64,000 nucleotides of DNA from Favolaschia claudopus (lineage: Eukaryota; Basidiomycota; Agaricomycetes; Agaricales; Mycenaceae), in contig JAWWNJ010000123.1 in assembly GCA_037176885.1 (NCBI GenBank), forward strand, positions 496,001-560,000, read 5' to 3'. The notes beneath the pieces are model-generated. The model did not search any database. It was not told where the DNA came from and saw only the letters and a list, made by a program, of their open reading frames with translations. Position 1 is the stretch's first letter. Every line of letters begins with the position of its first letter. This document shows positions 24,084 to 34,770 of the stretch, piece by piece. Made by a program: the position numbers and the translations under genes.

Positions 24084-24583
24084 TAGTCTCACCAAGTCAG
24101 ACTCTATACGAGATTTATGATAGTCGATAAATCTTTTATATAGAGTCTGAACTTGATGGCGCCTGTCATCCAAGACCTCGGATTTTGTGACACACGTGAT
24201 TCTTCACACGTTCCGAATCCGGGCGATTTTCCCATTGCGAAGGTTTGCAGGATGAATTTCTCATTCAAAGGGGTTCTAAAGATGTATGGAATAGTGCTAG
24301 AGATGTATATGGGATACCTGTAGCGCAATATCCGTCTCATTAGCACGTTCAACCAAATTCAACCACCACTTGATAACTCCATCAGATTGGCTTGTCTATT
24401 GCTGGAGAAAGCTTCAGACGTCATTTACATGAATACCTGGACGCATTGAGGACTCCTTCGGGGCTCAACAACTACGTCAATCTATCGAACGACGATTTTG
24501 CTTCCCAATTGGGACGTGGGAAGTGTGACTTGTCACATCGAAAACCGAGATCCGGGTCGAACCCCGCCAACAATTTCAGACTA
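24084..24583. mobile_element. Mutator-like MITE, family F2, copy 1 (500 bp, 9-bp TSD)
   Basis: Begins TAGTCTCACC and ends CAGACTA, flanked by AAAATTCCC at 24075-24083 and 24584-24592. Its left end carries a hairpin (CAGACTCTATA ... TATAGAGTCTG) and about 90-bp inner arms (TTG.TGGCG...ACCTCGG.TTTTGTGACA) that recur inverted at the right end. No coding sequence. Copy 2 at 61096-61598 has the same structure. Confidence 0.85.
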
Positions 24584-24949
24584 AAAATTCCCGGATTTTT
24601 GACTGATTTACTCTATTTTTTTGGCACTGATGGCGCCCTAGAGAAGTCAAAAAAGGCTTTTTTTCTGCAACTTGCGCGAAACGCTTAGTTTGGAGCAGCT
24701 GCGTCGGCCCAGCTGCGTATGGGAAAAGAGCTGTCAAGGACGTTCAGCGGCTGGGCCATCAACACAGCATCTTGGCAACCACCTTGACAGCTGTTTTCTC
24801 ACAAGCCGGAAAAGGTCAGTATGAAGAACTATGTGATAATGTAGCAAATTAAATAATAAAAGTGTTTTTACATGCCCTCAAGAACTTGTGACATCTTCCT
24901 GAATACCTCCCAACTGTTTTCAAAAGTAATCTCTGCAACCGCAAGCCCC
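24584..24949. other. Intergenic stretch, no gene recognised
   Basis: Flanking sequence between the F2 MITE and the DDE fragment; no coding frame or repeat recognised. Confidence 0.35.
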
Positions 24950-25450
24950 GCAAATATATCTGTCGCAATACGCCTCAGCCGGAACTCGGATACCACAATC
25001 CAACCCGCCAAAAAGCCCAGGACGTTCTAGTGCGTCAGCTGGTGCATGCCCCGAAGGCATCTCCTTCTCAGGCTGCGCACGGATGATGTGCTGGTTCCAG
25101 TACGTGCGAAATTCGTCGAGCTTGGCTTGGACAAGTGGAGGGAAAATTCAATAAAAGAGGTCGCTACCACGTCAACTCATCAACAATGTAGATTATATTG
25201 ATCAATGAACACTTACTGGTGAAAGGGCGCCTCTTCAACGAATATGCGCTTATTCTTACCCCGAACAATGTGCTCCCACATGTTGAACCCCAGTTTGTCG
25301 TGAAGCCACCGTCAAAAAGCCTCAATTACTGTATTATGCACACTCTTCAGAAAGGCGGCAGCCGGATGAACACCTGGATCGATGGCCGGTGCAAAGGCAT
25401 CCCTGACACGGTAGTTCGGGTGGTTAATACAGACAGGGCACCGGTCTTTG
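24950..25450 (-). pseudogene. DDE transposase/integrase-like fragment (third paralogous type)
   Basis: Minus-strand fragment of an agaric DDE-type family distinct from the two integrase-like genes. Seen: a zinc-knuckle-like CPVCINHPNY, PAIDPGVHPAAAFLKSVHNT, VIEAF followed by TGA (25312-25314, where FWRWLHDK is expected) and RWLHDKLGFNMWEHIVRGKN, a splice donor after EEAPFH, then NFPPLVQAKLDEFRTYWNQH and EKEMPSGHAPADALERPGLF. The Glu in VIEAF fits the third acidic catalytic residue. Both ends are missing. Confidence 0.6.
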
Positions 25451-25904
25451 TCCGAAATGCGTCAAACTTCAGCCGAAAAAAAAATTTGTTCTCACATCCA
25501 ACTCTAGAAATGACAGCAATGCGCTGTTTGTGGGATCACCAGACGAAACATGCTGCCAGCATCTGCTTGGTTCAAACCTGCGGAGCAACTGCTTGTATGA
25601 CGGCCGCTATTGGTGATGGATCAGGTCTTTTCAACTTCGCTTCACAACACACCTTGATCGACGGCTGCAAAGTTCAGTCAAATTACATTCAAAAAATTCA
25701 AAGTCGTGACCGCAAAGGAGGACGGCCGTACTTTCATCAGGAAAAATTGTTTTTGCGCCATATAGAGCCATAGAAAAGGGCCTACTATGAGGCACTTTGT
25801 GTCACTCTGGCGGACTATGGCGCACTTTGAATTTGGCCCTTGCACTATGGCCGTCTTTGAAGCGCTATGGCACTCTCCATGGTTGATATGGGCGGCTCTA
25901 GAGA

Positions 25905-26180
25905 GCTTCAAAGTCCTCGGAATCTGATGAGGAGTTGAACGTTGTAATTTGCCCCAAATATAATCAGACTCGAAATGAATTGAGTGTCATTGATGGAGCA
26001 ATACCGAAATACTTGTCTAAATACTACCGCAGTACAAGAAGAGTCTTCTAAATCTTCCACATGCTTGTTTGGCACACATAGCCCTTGTCTTGGCGGCCAC
26101 GAAGCCACCATGACGGTTGTTGCGACGGTATAGTTATTTCCTCGAGGTATACTTACCGCATCATCACTCATATCTTCAAC
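25905..26180 (-). pseudogene. 3' part of an acidic/basic protein split by a Mutator-like MITE
   Basis: Minus-strand frame directly after the foldback element: VEDMSDDAVSIPRGNNY and onwards. It continues the coding text on the other side of the element (QEQEEAEEEQVED). No domain recognised. Confidence 0.4.
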
Positions 26181-26632
26181 TAGACTCGTGACCAGTCTAC
26201 TACGCGAGGCCGACATTGTGGCAAGCACGTCGGGCGTAGTAGACTGGTACTTCTCGGGACAGCCCAAAGGGCTGTCGCGGAGTTCCAAAATTTGAGTGGT
26301 GCCGGCGAGTCGCCGATTGATGCGAACATGTCAAAACTATGTGACAGTATGTGACCCAGCCATTTCTCGACTGTCATTTCCTCTGCCCATAGCGTCGAAA
26401 ATACTAAGCTAAATACCTGGATATACAGTAGTGCTGTATAGGAGTGTAGTGTAGGACTTTTTGAGATTTAAATATAGGTTTAGAGGGGTAAAAGGACCTG
26501 ATTGATGGTGCCCACCCAAATATTTCAAACTCCGCGACAGCCCTTTGGGCTGTCCCGAGAAGTACCAGTCTGCTACGCCCGACGTGCTTGCCACAATTGT
26601 CGGCCTCGCGTAGCAGACTGGTTACGAGTCTA
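26181..26632. mobile_element. Mutator-like foldback MITE M1 (452 bp, 9-bp TSD)
   Basis: Starts TAGACTCGTGACCAGTCT and ends with its inverse (AGACTGGTTACGAGTCTA). Flanked by ATCTTCAAC at 26172-26180 and 26633-26641. TIRs of about 115 bp contain stacked hairpins: AGACT/AGTCT at the tip, a 14-bp stem (26192-26205 with 26234-26247) and GACAGCCC-AAA-GGGCTGTC. No coding capacity. Inserted in a minus-strand coding frame. Confidence 0.9.
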
Positions 26633-27090
26633 ATCTTCAACTTGCTCTTCTTCAGCTTCTTCTTGCTCCTGGTGGCAACGATTTCTGTTAAAAAAAGACA
26701 TATCTCAAAGCAGAGCCAGATATACCTCTTCGCTGGCATCCGCATCTTTTCGCTTTTGGGTTTGCTGCTGCCACTCTGATTGCGGAGCCTTTCGTTTCGG
26801 AGGCTTTGAAATTGCTGCCCCTGAACCTCCCGTGACAGGTTCGGGTTGTACAGGCTTCTTTTCGCGCGCGCTGCGCCGAAGCGGCTCAGGCGGAGCCTTC
26901 TGTATGTTTGTTTCGTCAATTTGCATTTCAGAAGCTCGGGAATGTGTCAGTTTCGACAGATCGGCCGATTCAATCGCTCACCTGCTCCCGGTTCTATTTC
27001 CCGGGTCACTACAGCTGTTGAAATTGAGCACACTTCAAACCGTAATCGACTTACTCTCAATATTTGACTCTCCTGTCGTAGTTGGCGAGG
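26633..27090 (-). pseudogene. 5' part of the gene split by M1
   Basis: Minus-strand reading includes MQIDETNIQKAPPEPLRRSA (ATG at 26926), REKKPVQPEP, PPKRKAPQSEWQQQTQKRKD, then after a probable intron NRCHQEQEEAEEEQVED, ending at the element. It is Lys/Glu-rich with nuclear-localisation-like basic runs. No family recognised; possibly an agaric-specific hypothetical protein. Confidence 0.4.
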
Positions 27091-27113
27091 GATTGGGTTC
27101 TTGACTCGGAAGC

Positions 27114-27971
27114 TCAGGTTCTGAAACGGGTCTGTATCAATATTGGATGTATAAAACAGTGTCGAAAATACCGGGTTCGCGGATAAATATCGATAGCGCT
27201 TCCCGGGGAGGGAGATCTGCTACAAGGGTCATGTTCTCGAGCTTCGGAAACACCTGAGCTCGAGGGATGTGCGACAAAGCATGTGCGATCTGGCCGCCAC
27301 CGGTCGCAGGAGAGAACAAGGGTGGAGATTGTGGGGCGAGAAGAAACGGCATCTCGTAGGTCTCGACTGGGCGAGCCAATGGTGGCAGCAAGAGGAATGT
27401 TGGCTTGTTGACCAGCCTTGTACTGCTGCTGTATCTCTGTTGTGACTGAGTGAGCAAGATTTTGACGAGGAAAAGGATCGCGCAAACTTTTGAAAAGAGA
27501 AGTGTCCTCGGCGGTGACTTTGGGCTTCTCCGCAAGATGCTTAGCATTAACCGTGGAAACAATCTGAGCATTAAACCCGCTACTCGCCCGGACAAGGGCA
27601 TGCGCAAAGGTCTCAACATACTTCAGCGCTGTGGGTTTTCTCCCTGCGATAAGCAGCATGTTCGATAGCTGCGAAGTTTGGTCGGAGTTCGCAGCGCATT
27701 CCAATAAGAAAAAAACATACGTCAAGTTCAACATCGAGATCTGTGTGTGTTTTTGCCAGATCAATATTACAGAATACGAGAGCGGGGGAGACGTTGAGGA
27801 AAACCGAGAGTGGGCGGAGTATCTTCGCAGCCTAGAACCGGCAGGGTAACTGAAAGATAAGGTTAGTGTGATTCCATCGACAAAGTCGAGAAACATACCC
27901 TTCATAACGCTCTGACAGCGGATGTCATAATACGACATTATCCAGTATATATACTGCCAGCCACATGTCAA
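27114..27971 (-). CDS. Hypothetical protein, doubtful
   Basis: An open frame of 285 codons contains plausible text (LKYVETFAHALVRASSGFNA, KPKVTAEDTSLFKSLRDPFP). A second minus frame over 27137-27400 also looks coding (VFPKLENMTLVADLPPREAL), suggesting an intron or a shift near 27330. It may belong to the gene interrupted by M1 downstream. No domain recognised. Confidence 0.3.
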   Translation of the reverse strand: MTCGWQYIYWIMSYYDIRCQSVMKGMFLDFVDGITLTLSFSYPAGSRLRRYSAHSRFSSTSPPLSYSVILIWQKHTQISMLNLTYVFFLLECAANSDQTSQLSNMLLIAGRKPTALKYVETFAHALVRASSGFNAQIVSTVNAKHLAEKPKVTAEDTSLFKSLRDPFPRQNLAHSVTTEIQQQYKAGQQANIPLAATIGSPSRDLRDAVSSRPTISTLVLSCDRWRPDRTCFVAHPSSSGVSEAREHDPCSRSPSPGSAIDIYPRTRYFRHCFIHPILIQTRFRT

Positions 27972-28456
27972 GCCGAGCTTGACATTGCTCCCTTTTGGTG
28001 GAGTGGTAGTGGTGCAAGGCTGGCTGCATTACATAAATCCTTACATAACGGGCGATTAGGCCCTATCGAGAGCTGACTACTCTTCAAGAGAGGTGCGTGT
28101 TCAGATCCCAGCTACGAAGAATTAAACTCTGTCAGTAGGATAAGAATTTTGGAGGAGCAGACCTCTTATAAGAAGGTGCAAAAAAAATCCCCAAGCTGAC
28201 ATTTGGTGCAAAATGTGGGTTTTCTTGTGCTGGAGGACCAAAACAGGAAGGTGATTGACATACACAGCGCGAAATCTGTGTGTGAAAACATTTTTTTGCA
28301 GTTTTCAAACTTTTGGTCCAGTAGGTGTCTAGGTACATCTCTTCTGATGCTTTCTGCACAGCTTCAGGAAAATCCACGTTAAACTGGGGCACTAGTAGCG
28401 ATTTCCAAATCGGGTAAAAAGTTTGTCACGAAGTGTTGGCGCAACCATACTCCTGG
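27972..28456. other. Non-coding stretch with a diverged repeat
   Basis: Bases 28310-28440 resemble 39300-39410 (both contain AGTAGCGATTTCCAAAT and TGTCACGAAGTG), so a dispersed repeat is present. No supported gene. Confidence 0.4.
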
Positions 28457-29072
28457 ACCTTAGTGTTGCCGCGGCTCGGCTCAGCTCGGCTGAGCCGATA
28501 GAGCCGAGCTATTTTAAGCTGAGCTGAGCCAGCCGTTACCAAGGTGGCTCCACGTGGCTCGGCTCAAGCTCAAGCCGGCTTGAGCCCAGCTCAGCCGCAG
28601 CTCGGAGCAATTTTTTAGTTTGCGCGCTACCCATTGCGCTCGAGCTCCAAATAACATTCAACGCACCCTTCGACCCCTCTCTTGAGGTTCTGCTGAAAAA
28701 CTTCGCGTTTGCGCCATCTTAGCAGTGATTTCGTCACCTATGGGAAAGATTTAAAAATAAATTTAATAATCATTTTAGCGAGCCACGTTGCCCGCGGTGC
28801 TGTTGGGTGCTGTCGACAGAGTCCGATGGCTGGCGAGTGGTCTCAAAATGTTAGAAAGAGCGTCTGGACGCTATTACTATGTTATGGGGTGTACATTTGA
28901 TGTTCAAACTGCATTTTTGAAAAAACCCCTCTGAGCCGTAGGCTAGCCGCGGCTCAGCCGCAAGCCGCTCGAGCCAGCCAGTTATAAATGGCTCGGCTCG
29001 GCTTTTGCGGTGATGGCTCCGAAGCCATCAAAAGCCGAGCCGAGCTAGCCGAAGCCGAGCCGCGGCAACACT
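28457..29072. mobile_element. hAT-like MITE rich in GAGCCGAGC words (616 bp, 8-bp TSD)
   Basis: TIR core TAGTGTTGCCGCGGCTCGGC at the left and its inverse near 29053-29072. The 8-mer ACTCCTGG occurs at 28449-28456 and 29073-29080. The left end has four extra bases (ACCT) between the duplication and the TIR. The interior is built from repeated AGCTCGGCT/GAGCCGAGC words and is strongly palindromic. Confidence 0.75.
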
Positions 29073-29899
29073 ACTCCTGGTTGAGGGTGACAGTCACAGT
29101 GTGACTCAGTGACTCTGCTCGGCACTCAGGGATAAGTGCTGCCAGAGGTTGCTCTCTGATCTCGGCAAAAGCTGTCAAGGTTAAGCCCAAAAAGGTTAAC
29201 CCTTGGGGACAAAGAATATCATACTGGACTTATCAGGGACGATAAGTCTTAGAGTATCATTGAATCATCACAGTTCGTGTGATGATGAGTCATTCTCCAT
29301 ATGGTTTCCTTCTTATAGATTGAAAGGCTGTATCCCCTCGGGAGCTTGTATACGCTCAGTATTTGCCCGGAAATAATGGTCGTCAACTCACGTAGAGGTT
29401 TGTGTTGATTGGGCATGGCCCAACTTGACCCACCAAACTCGGTTTTAGGGTCCGCTGACAATTACACTTTGAAGAAAATAATTGATTGTCAGGCTAACAG
29501 TCAGATTGACAGTCAGTTCTGACAATTAACAATTGACAATTGCCTTTTGCGGAAATGTATAAGTGGTCCTGCAACTATGTTTCTTCAACATCCTACTATC
29601 CAGAGCCTGTTCACGTTCGCAGAGCTATAGATATCTTCCATGATGGCAAGGGGGAATCGGCATTAAAATTTCGTACCGTAGAATGGTGCCATGTACACTC
29701 AGTTACTCCCTGGGCCCCGGGGTTCCTAAGGGGACCGTGCCGTGTAACCTTCCTTCCTTCCTTCCATCGGGGCCAACTCTTCCCTCTCCTGGGTATGCTC
29801 GCACGTGAGCGCCGTTCCTTCCGAGTGCGTGCGCGGCCCTCTTTCTATTTTGGCTGTGTCAGCGTTATTCGCTGTCGAGGGTCGCCCGTATCGAGATGG
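29073..29899. other. Non-coding; possible LTR relic and (CCTT)n
   Basis: On the minus strand TGTCAGCGGACC at 29460 begins text resembling an LTR, but no second LTR or duplication was found. A short CCTT repeat lies at about 29748-29764. No gene recognised. Confidence 0.3.
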
Positions 29900-31056
29900 A
29901 AAGACGAGTAGTCGAAGAAATTTTGCGTTTGTCCAGGAACGAAGTGGTTCTATTGCAAACGTTAAATCCATATTAGTGGCTTCAATGTGGATCATCTTTG
30001 TGAAGGTGTCAACCCATACTTGAATCGTGTTGTAGCCGTTGCTGACTGGGAGTGTCCGATTAGATCCTCTGATATGCAATCTTGTGCGGGTGTAACTTGC
30101 CCTGTTTGTATCGGTTGACTCGCAACCTGGCGCAAGCCTCGCACTCCTTAATGTATTTTACGATCCAATCGCCCGTCCTCGGCCACCAATAATTTCGTTC
30201 AACGATCTCCCTGGTCCGGTTCTCTCCGGGATGTCCGAGCATCGCCGAGTCATGGTGCAGACCAATAATCTTATTCCGGAGGTCAACATCTCGCGGAACA
30301 TAAATGAGACCGTTATAATATAACACGTTCTGAACCTTCTCCCAGCCTGGGAGCTTCTTCTCAAGCGCCTCCTTCACGCTCTTGTCGATTCTCCGTACTT
30401 CCTTGATTCGATCAAGGATCTCTTTCTCCACGCCTTCCACCACAATCTCCTGGACGCGAAAGTACTCTGGTTTGAGAAGTGTGACGTTGTCATTGTCACC
30501 CTTCCCTTGGTCATGGTCCGCCCTGCGGGACAACAGGTCGGCCTGACGGTTCAGAGCTCCGGGCCCGTGCCGGAGCCTGAAGTCGTACTCGGATAGCTCC
30601 ACTATCCATCGCGCCTGCCGTCTATTCAACTTCTGTGGCTTACGGAAGTATTGGAGGTTCTGGTGATCCGTCAGAATCTCAAATGTTTCCCGAGCGCCCA
30701 TTAAGAGCTGTCGGTACTCTTCCAACGCGAGCAGCGCGAATTGATCGCCTCTTCCCAGTGTCTAGGGCTTCTAGGCTGATGGGTACCAGCATCTCATGGT
30801 GCACCCTTTGCTTTTGGAACTCCCGCAGTTCCTCCTGCAGACGGCCCTCTGAGATTCCCAGGGCCTTCCGCGCGCTCCAGCGTGCCGCCTCCTTCCGCTT
30901 CAGGCTGAGTAACACCCTCGCGTGCTGCTCCTTTGACGCTTGCCCCTCCTTCGCTGAGGGTTGAGCCATTGAGCCGGCAGTTTCGTTCACATTTTTATCG
31001 CTGGTTTTGGTTCCAGGGGCCTTTTTTAAAAGCGCTCCAGCGCTTGTTCGCTTCAT
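29900..31056 (-). pseudogene. Ty3/gypsy retrotransposon remnant: RNase H - integrase, with upstream gag-like ORF
   Basis: Minus-strand pol piece. Seen: EEYRQLLMGARETFEILTDH (RNase H, TDH box), FRKPQKLNRRQARWIVELSE, YDFRLRHGPGALNRQADLLS, the integrase zinc domain (GLHHDSAMLGHPGENRTREI ... CEACARLR, H-x-H/C-x-x-C), and the start of the integrase core (LPVSNGYNTIQVWVDTFTKM; D in VDTF). Downstream it degenerates near 29950. Upstream, an ORF ending near 30700 (QHARVLLSLKRKEAARW) looks gag-like and overlaps RNase H in another frame, so RT and protease are deleted. No LTR pair was found. Confidence 0.75.
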
Positions 31057-31163
31057 CCATCCTACGATTCTTAATATTACGTTTACGATTCATATTCTCC
31101 AAAATGGTTATTTTTTGTGGGTTTTCAACACTAACTACCGTTTCGTTTATAACCGGTAAACTA

Positions 31164-31613
31164 GAGAGTTTGCGGTGAGCCGCCAGAAGCCACCTGGCGG
31201 CTCTAATGGCATGCGGATTGGAGCGGCTATGCTGTCTGGCGGCTCGTTTGGCGGCTGGTAAGACTGGTTCAAATTTGGTTTTGCGAGTCTATTCTTAGTA
31301 CTTAGTCATCTATATCTTGAGCCATACACACACGAAGAAAATTGGACCCGAAAATCTGACGCTATCGCGCATTCGAGCCGAAGACTTCGGTTGATGCTGG
31401 AAATTGCTTCAATTCAAAACAATTATGCACGTTTGGACAACGAACTCTCATTGGCTGAAGGTATAGTTAAGTATGCAAGGTACACAACCACTATCCAACC
31501 GCTAAGGACCGCGCGCGACGAGCCGCTGAACGAGCCGCCATATGACGTAGCCGCTCCAATCCGCATGCCGTTAGAGCCGCCAGGTGGCTTCTGGCGGCTC
31601 ACCGCATACTCTC
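31164..31613. mobile_element. Tc1/mariner-like MITE, copy 2 (450 bp, TA duplication)
   Basis: Same TIR as the 297-bp copies (GAGAGTTTGCGGTGAGCCGC) with TA on each side, but a different, longer interior. It lies just upstream of the gypsy remnant. Confidence 0.85.
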
Positions 31614-31711
31614 TACTAGCTTTTTCTGTATAATTTGCATCGGAGTCGGTAGCTAAAATCCCATATTTCGTATCGAATTTGATGTGTTTCTCCGCTTCAG
31701 GCGGAGTGAAG

Positions 31712-31774
31712 CGAATCTCCATCTCAAGTAGGTACTACCTACTTGAGATACTACCTACTTGAGATGGAGATTCG
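31712..31774. repeat. 63-nt palindrome
   Basis: Outer arms CGAATCTCCATCTCAAGTAG... and its exact inverse, 23 bp each, enclose a third copy of CTACCTACTTGAGAT. Confidence 0.85.
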
Positions 31775-31954
31775 ACATAATCTTTGGCATCTATTGCCCT
31801 CCAATACAACAGAAATCCGGTGCATAACTAGGTGGTACTCACTGTATAATCAGATAATCTTTCCTTGTCATATCTTGATAAACCCTGATAAAATCATTGC
31901 ATAAAACGAATCAATAAGGCAAGAATCCAAGTTTTATGCATGGCCCTCGGAGGC

Positions 31955-32190
31955 AAAAAGTCAGGACGTCCAAAATCCGCTGAAAAAGTCAGGATTTACA
32001 CAGCCCTCGACCAAAATTCCCTCCAAAATCGTCAGGATTCGGGCAGTTTCGGGGCGTTTTCCGAAGAAAAAATCTCCGCTGCCGCGGGTTCCGTCAGGAT
32101 TCTGACCAAGGCCCGTGCCAAAAGGCGGCCAAAAGTCAGGATTTTGTACAGGCCAAATCACCAAAACCGTCAATCTTCGTCAGGATTCGC
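31955..32190 (+). repeat. Interspersed GTCAGGA motif, six copies
   Basis: GTCAGGA(T/C) occurs at about 31960, 31988, 32031, 32093, 32134 and 32179, spaced 28 to 62 bp, in otherwise unrelated text. Confidence 0.6.
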
Positions 32191-34085
32191 ATCAGCCCAT
32201 ATTATCATGTAAACAACTTTCGAAAAACCCCACTCGATCAAAAACCGGACAATTACCGTAAAACAGCTGTAAACAACTGCGCTCAAGCACACGTTCGAGC
32301 CCTCTTAGAGCTCAGCTGGAAGCTCTAACGCAGTCAAAGAGGTTCAGACAACTTCAGAAACTCCTTTTCTGGCCACAGAATGCGCTGAAAGAGACAGCTT
32401 CGTATACTTACTATCTATCCAACTTGGCCGCTCTGTGGCAACTCGGCCTGCTATGAGGTGCTACGTATAACGAGTCACCCTGGTGCACTATGATGCACTT
32501 TGCTGCATACTCGGGAGTCGTACATCAGAGGCAGCTCAATGCCGAGGTCGAGCTCCCAGCCAGTCCCTGATTCACCGGTCGGTAAAGAAATCAAGACAGC
32601 GACATATAGTGATCCGTCACTTCTTGGCAATCCAGACAACGGCTTAAAAACAATCAGCTTATATTGCTAGTCAGCATATAAGTCTCAATACCATCATGTC
32701 CCCCCAGCCCAATGCTTCGGAGTGAGCAATGCTGATTTCGTGCATGGTCGGAACAGCTATCGATGGAACAATCGTCCCGCTATTTGATTGGGAACTTCTG
32801 CAGCGACATAGAACCAAGAGAGCAAATGAAAAGAGAAGGAGGGAAATCGCGATGGTATAGCTGTTCCGAGAGCATTGGCCTTGGTTCATCAAGAGACAGA
32901 ATGACTAAGCACCTTTGTGGATTAATGTGAACAGAACCCGGTGGGGAGTGGTGGCTGGAGCGTCCCAATTCTGCGCCTGACTCGTTGATGCGGAATGAAA
33001 GAGAGTTGCGGAAGGGAAAGGCGACCATTGCGATAAGTATACCTAAACTTCGAGTTTTTTTTTTGGTAAGATTAGGGTGAGTCTTACCGAACCGAAAGTC
33101 ATCTTTCCCATCTTTTACCTGTCGACGGATGGTGAACCCTGCGGACCATCAACCATCCTTGTGGAATGCAGTGGTCGCCGTCCATTATGTAGACCCACCA
33201 ATCATAAATGTTCCAGATTTCAAAGCCGAACAAGCCGCCAGCAAACACGATGCCGATGCAAATGGACCGATGCATCGCGGCATCCTCTTTGTCCGGAATG
33301 CCCGAAACTTCCACGCCCACAAGAATATGTGAGCCCGCCCTTCCAAGCTGTGAGTAAACAAGCCATATCTAGAGGACACCGTTGCTAACGACGAGCACGC
33401 AAGTTGATTGAATGCGTGGTAAATGAGGATGCCAAGGCGCGGGCAAACTACGGAAATGGTGAGCGCTCTAAGTGATGTATCATGACGTTGTTCTAGCGAG
33501 AGCCAAGATAGCTTTTTCGTGAAATTTGGCATAAATTAGGTTCTGTAGAGGACTTTTGCCGCGACTGGCCCAGTACGGTACCAAATAGCGTACAGAGCTC
33601 ACTTATGATGAGTATGAAGGCATTTTTAAAATATAAAGGGTAGATCTAAGCAAGTGGTAATATGTTGTTCTCCACCAATCAATGGTTGAACCAACACTTG
33701 AGCTCGTATATACTACTTATGAGGGATATATCACTTCTTACACATGCTCCAAGGCAGTATGAGATGGTAGGCTACTATTTGAGATGTGTTCCAAGCAAAG
33801 TGAACAAAAAAGCCCGTCACTGAATCCAATTTATGCGCAAAACTCCACGAAAAAGCTATCTCCTCCTTCAATTAAGTACAGATTTCTCTGAAATTCTGGA
33901 ACAACCGAGCTCAATACACTCCCCATCGATTTACGGAACAGATTTTTCAATTTCAACCTGGCTGTCGAGATATGAGGGAGATGGTTGGGAGATGGTGTAA
34001 AACGTGACGCTGTGACCAATCATGGTCACAGCTAGATGCGCATGGACGCGGCCTATCTTAGAACTTGAGACCAATGGATATTTTA
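32191..34085. other. Intergenic stretch, no supported gene
   Basis: Short ORFs on both strands (for example a minus ORF 33320-33099 with GLFGFEIWNIYDWWVYIMDG) could be fragments of unknown proteins. No motif supports a function. A palindrome GCTGTGACC...GGTCACAGC lies at about 34009-34032. Confidence 0.3.
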
Positions 34086-34345
34086 TAGTCTCACCAAGTC
34101 AGACTCTATATGAGATTTATGACAGTCGATAAATCTTTTTATATAGAGTCTGAACTTGATGGCGCCTGTCATCCAAGACCTCGGGTTTTGTGACACACGT
34201 GCCTTTTCACACGTTCCGAATCCGGACGAGTTTGCCATTGCGAAGGTTTTCTGGGTGATTTTCACATTCAGGGGGGGGTCCGGGGACGAATATGATAGTG
34301 CTAGAGCTGTAGGTGTTATGTATTTAGCCCAATATTCGTCTCATT
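34086..34345. mobile_element. F2 Mutator-like MITE, right-truncated copy
   Basis: Starts TAGTCTCACCAAGTCAGACT, shows the same left hairpin and inner arm as the element at 24084, then diverges after about 34345. No right end or target duplication found. Confidence 0.75.
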
Positions 34346-34770
34346 TGCACGTTCAACCACGGAGATTGTTTTACAGTTCAGTGGGCTGCCAGCAGAATCG
34401 ACGGACACCCGTCGATTTTCGACGCGTCCAGTCACAGGTCCCACGGTGTTATGCTGAATCACAAACGCGACGCGTCGAGGTAGGAGGAGAGGTTGGTTGA
34501 TGTCCCAAAAAGGAAATTACCTCACTTCCTCCTCCTCTGCCTCCCTCGACGTTATCCTACCTTTCACTGACCTCAAACGGGCTTCTAACGTCTCTCTTCT
34601 GCATCCCAAATGTCTCTTTCTATTCCCCATTGTCACCAAAGGCTCAAAATCCCCGCGAGTTTGTGCTGAGTTACTGTTGAGCCACTCAACAAGGTGCGGT
34701 TCTTTCTCATTCTCTGGGTCAAATCTTCTCAAACGAAGTTCCTACAGGCCTCTTTTTATCCACTCTCGCT

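Noticed and set aside
27996..28108. Pol III A-box (TGGTGGAGTGG) and B-box-like (GTTCAGATCC) pair
   Set aside because: Spacing of about 100 nt, one B-box mismatch, and no tRNA cloverleaf could be drawn.
29249..29460. Solo LTR on the minus strand starting TGTCAGCGG
   Set aside because: No CA end, second LTR or 5-bp duplication could be found.
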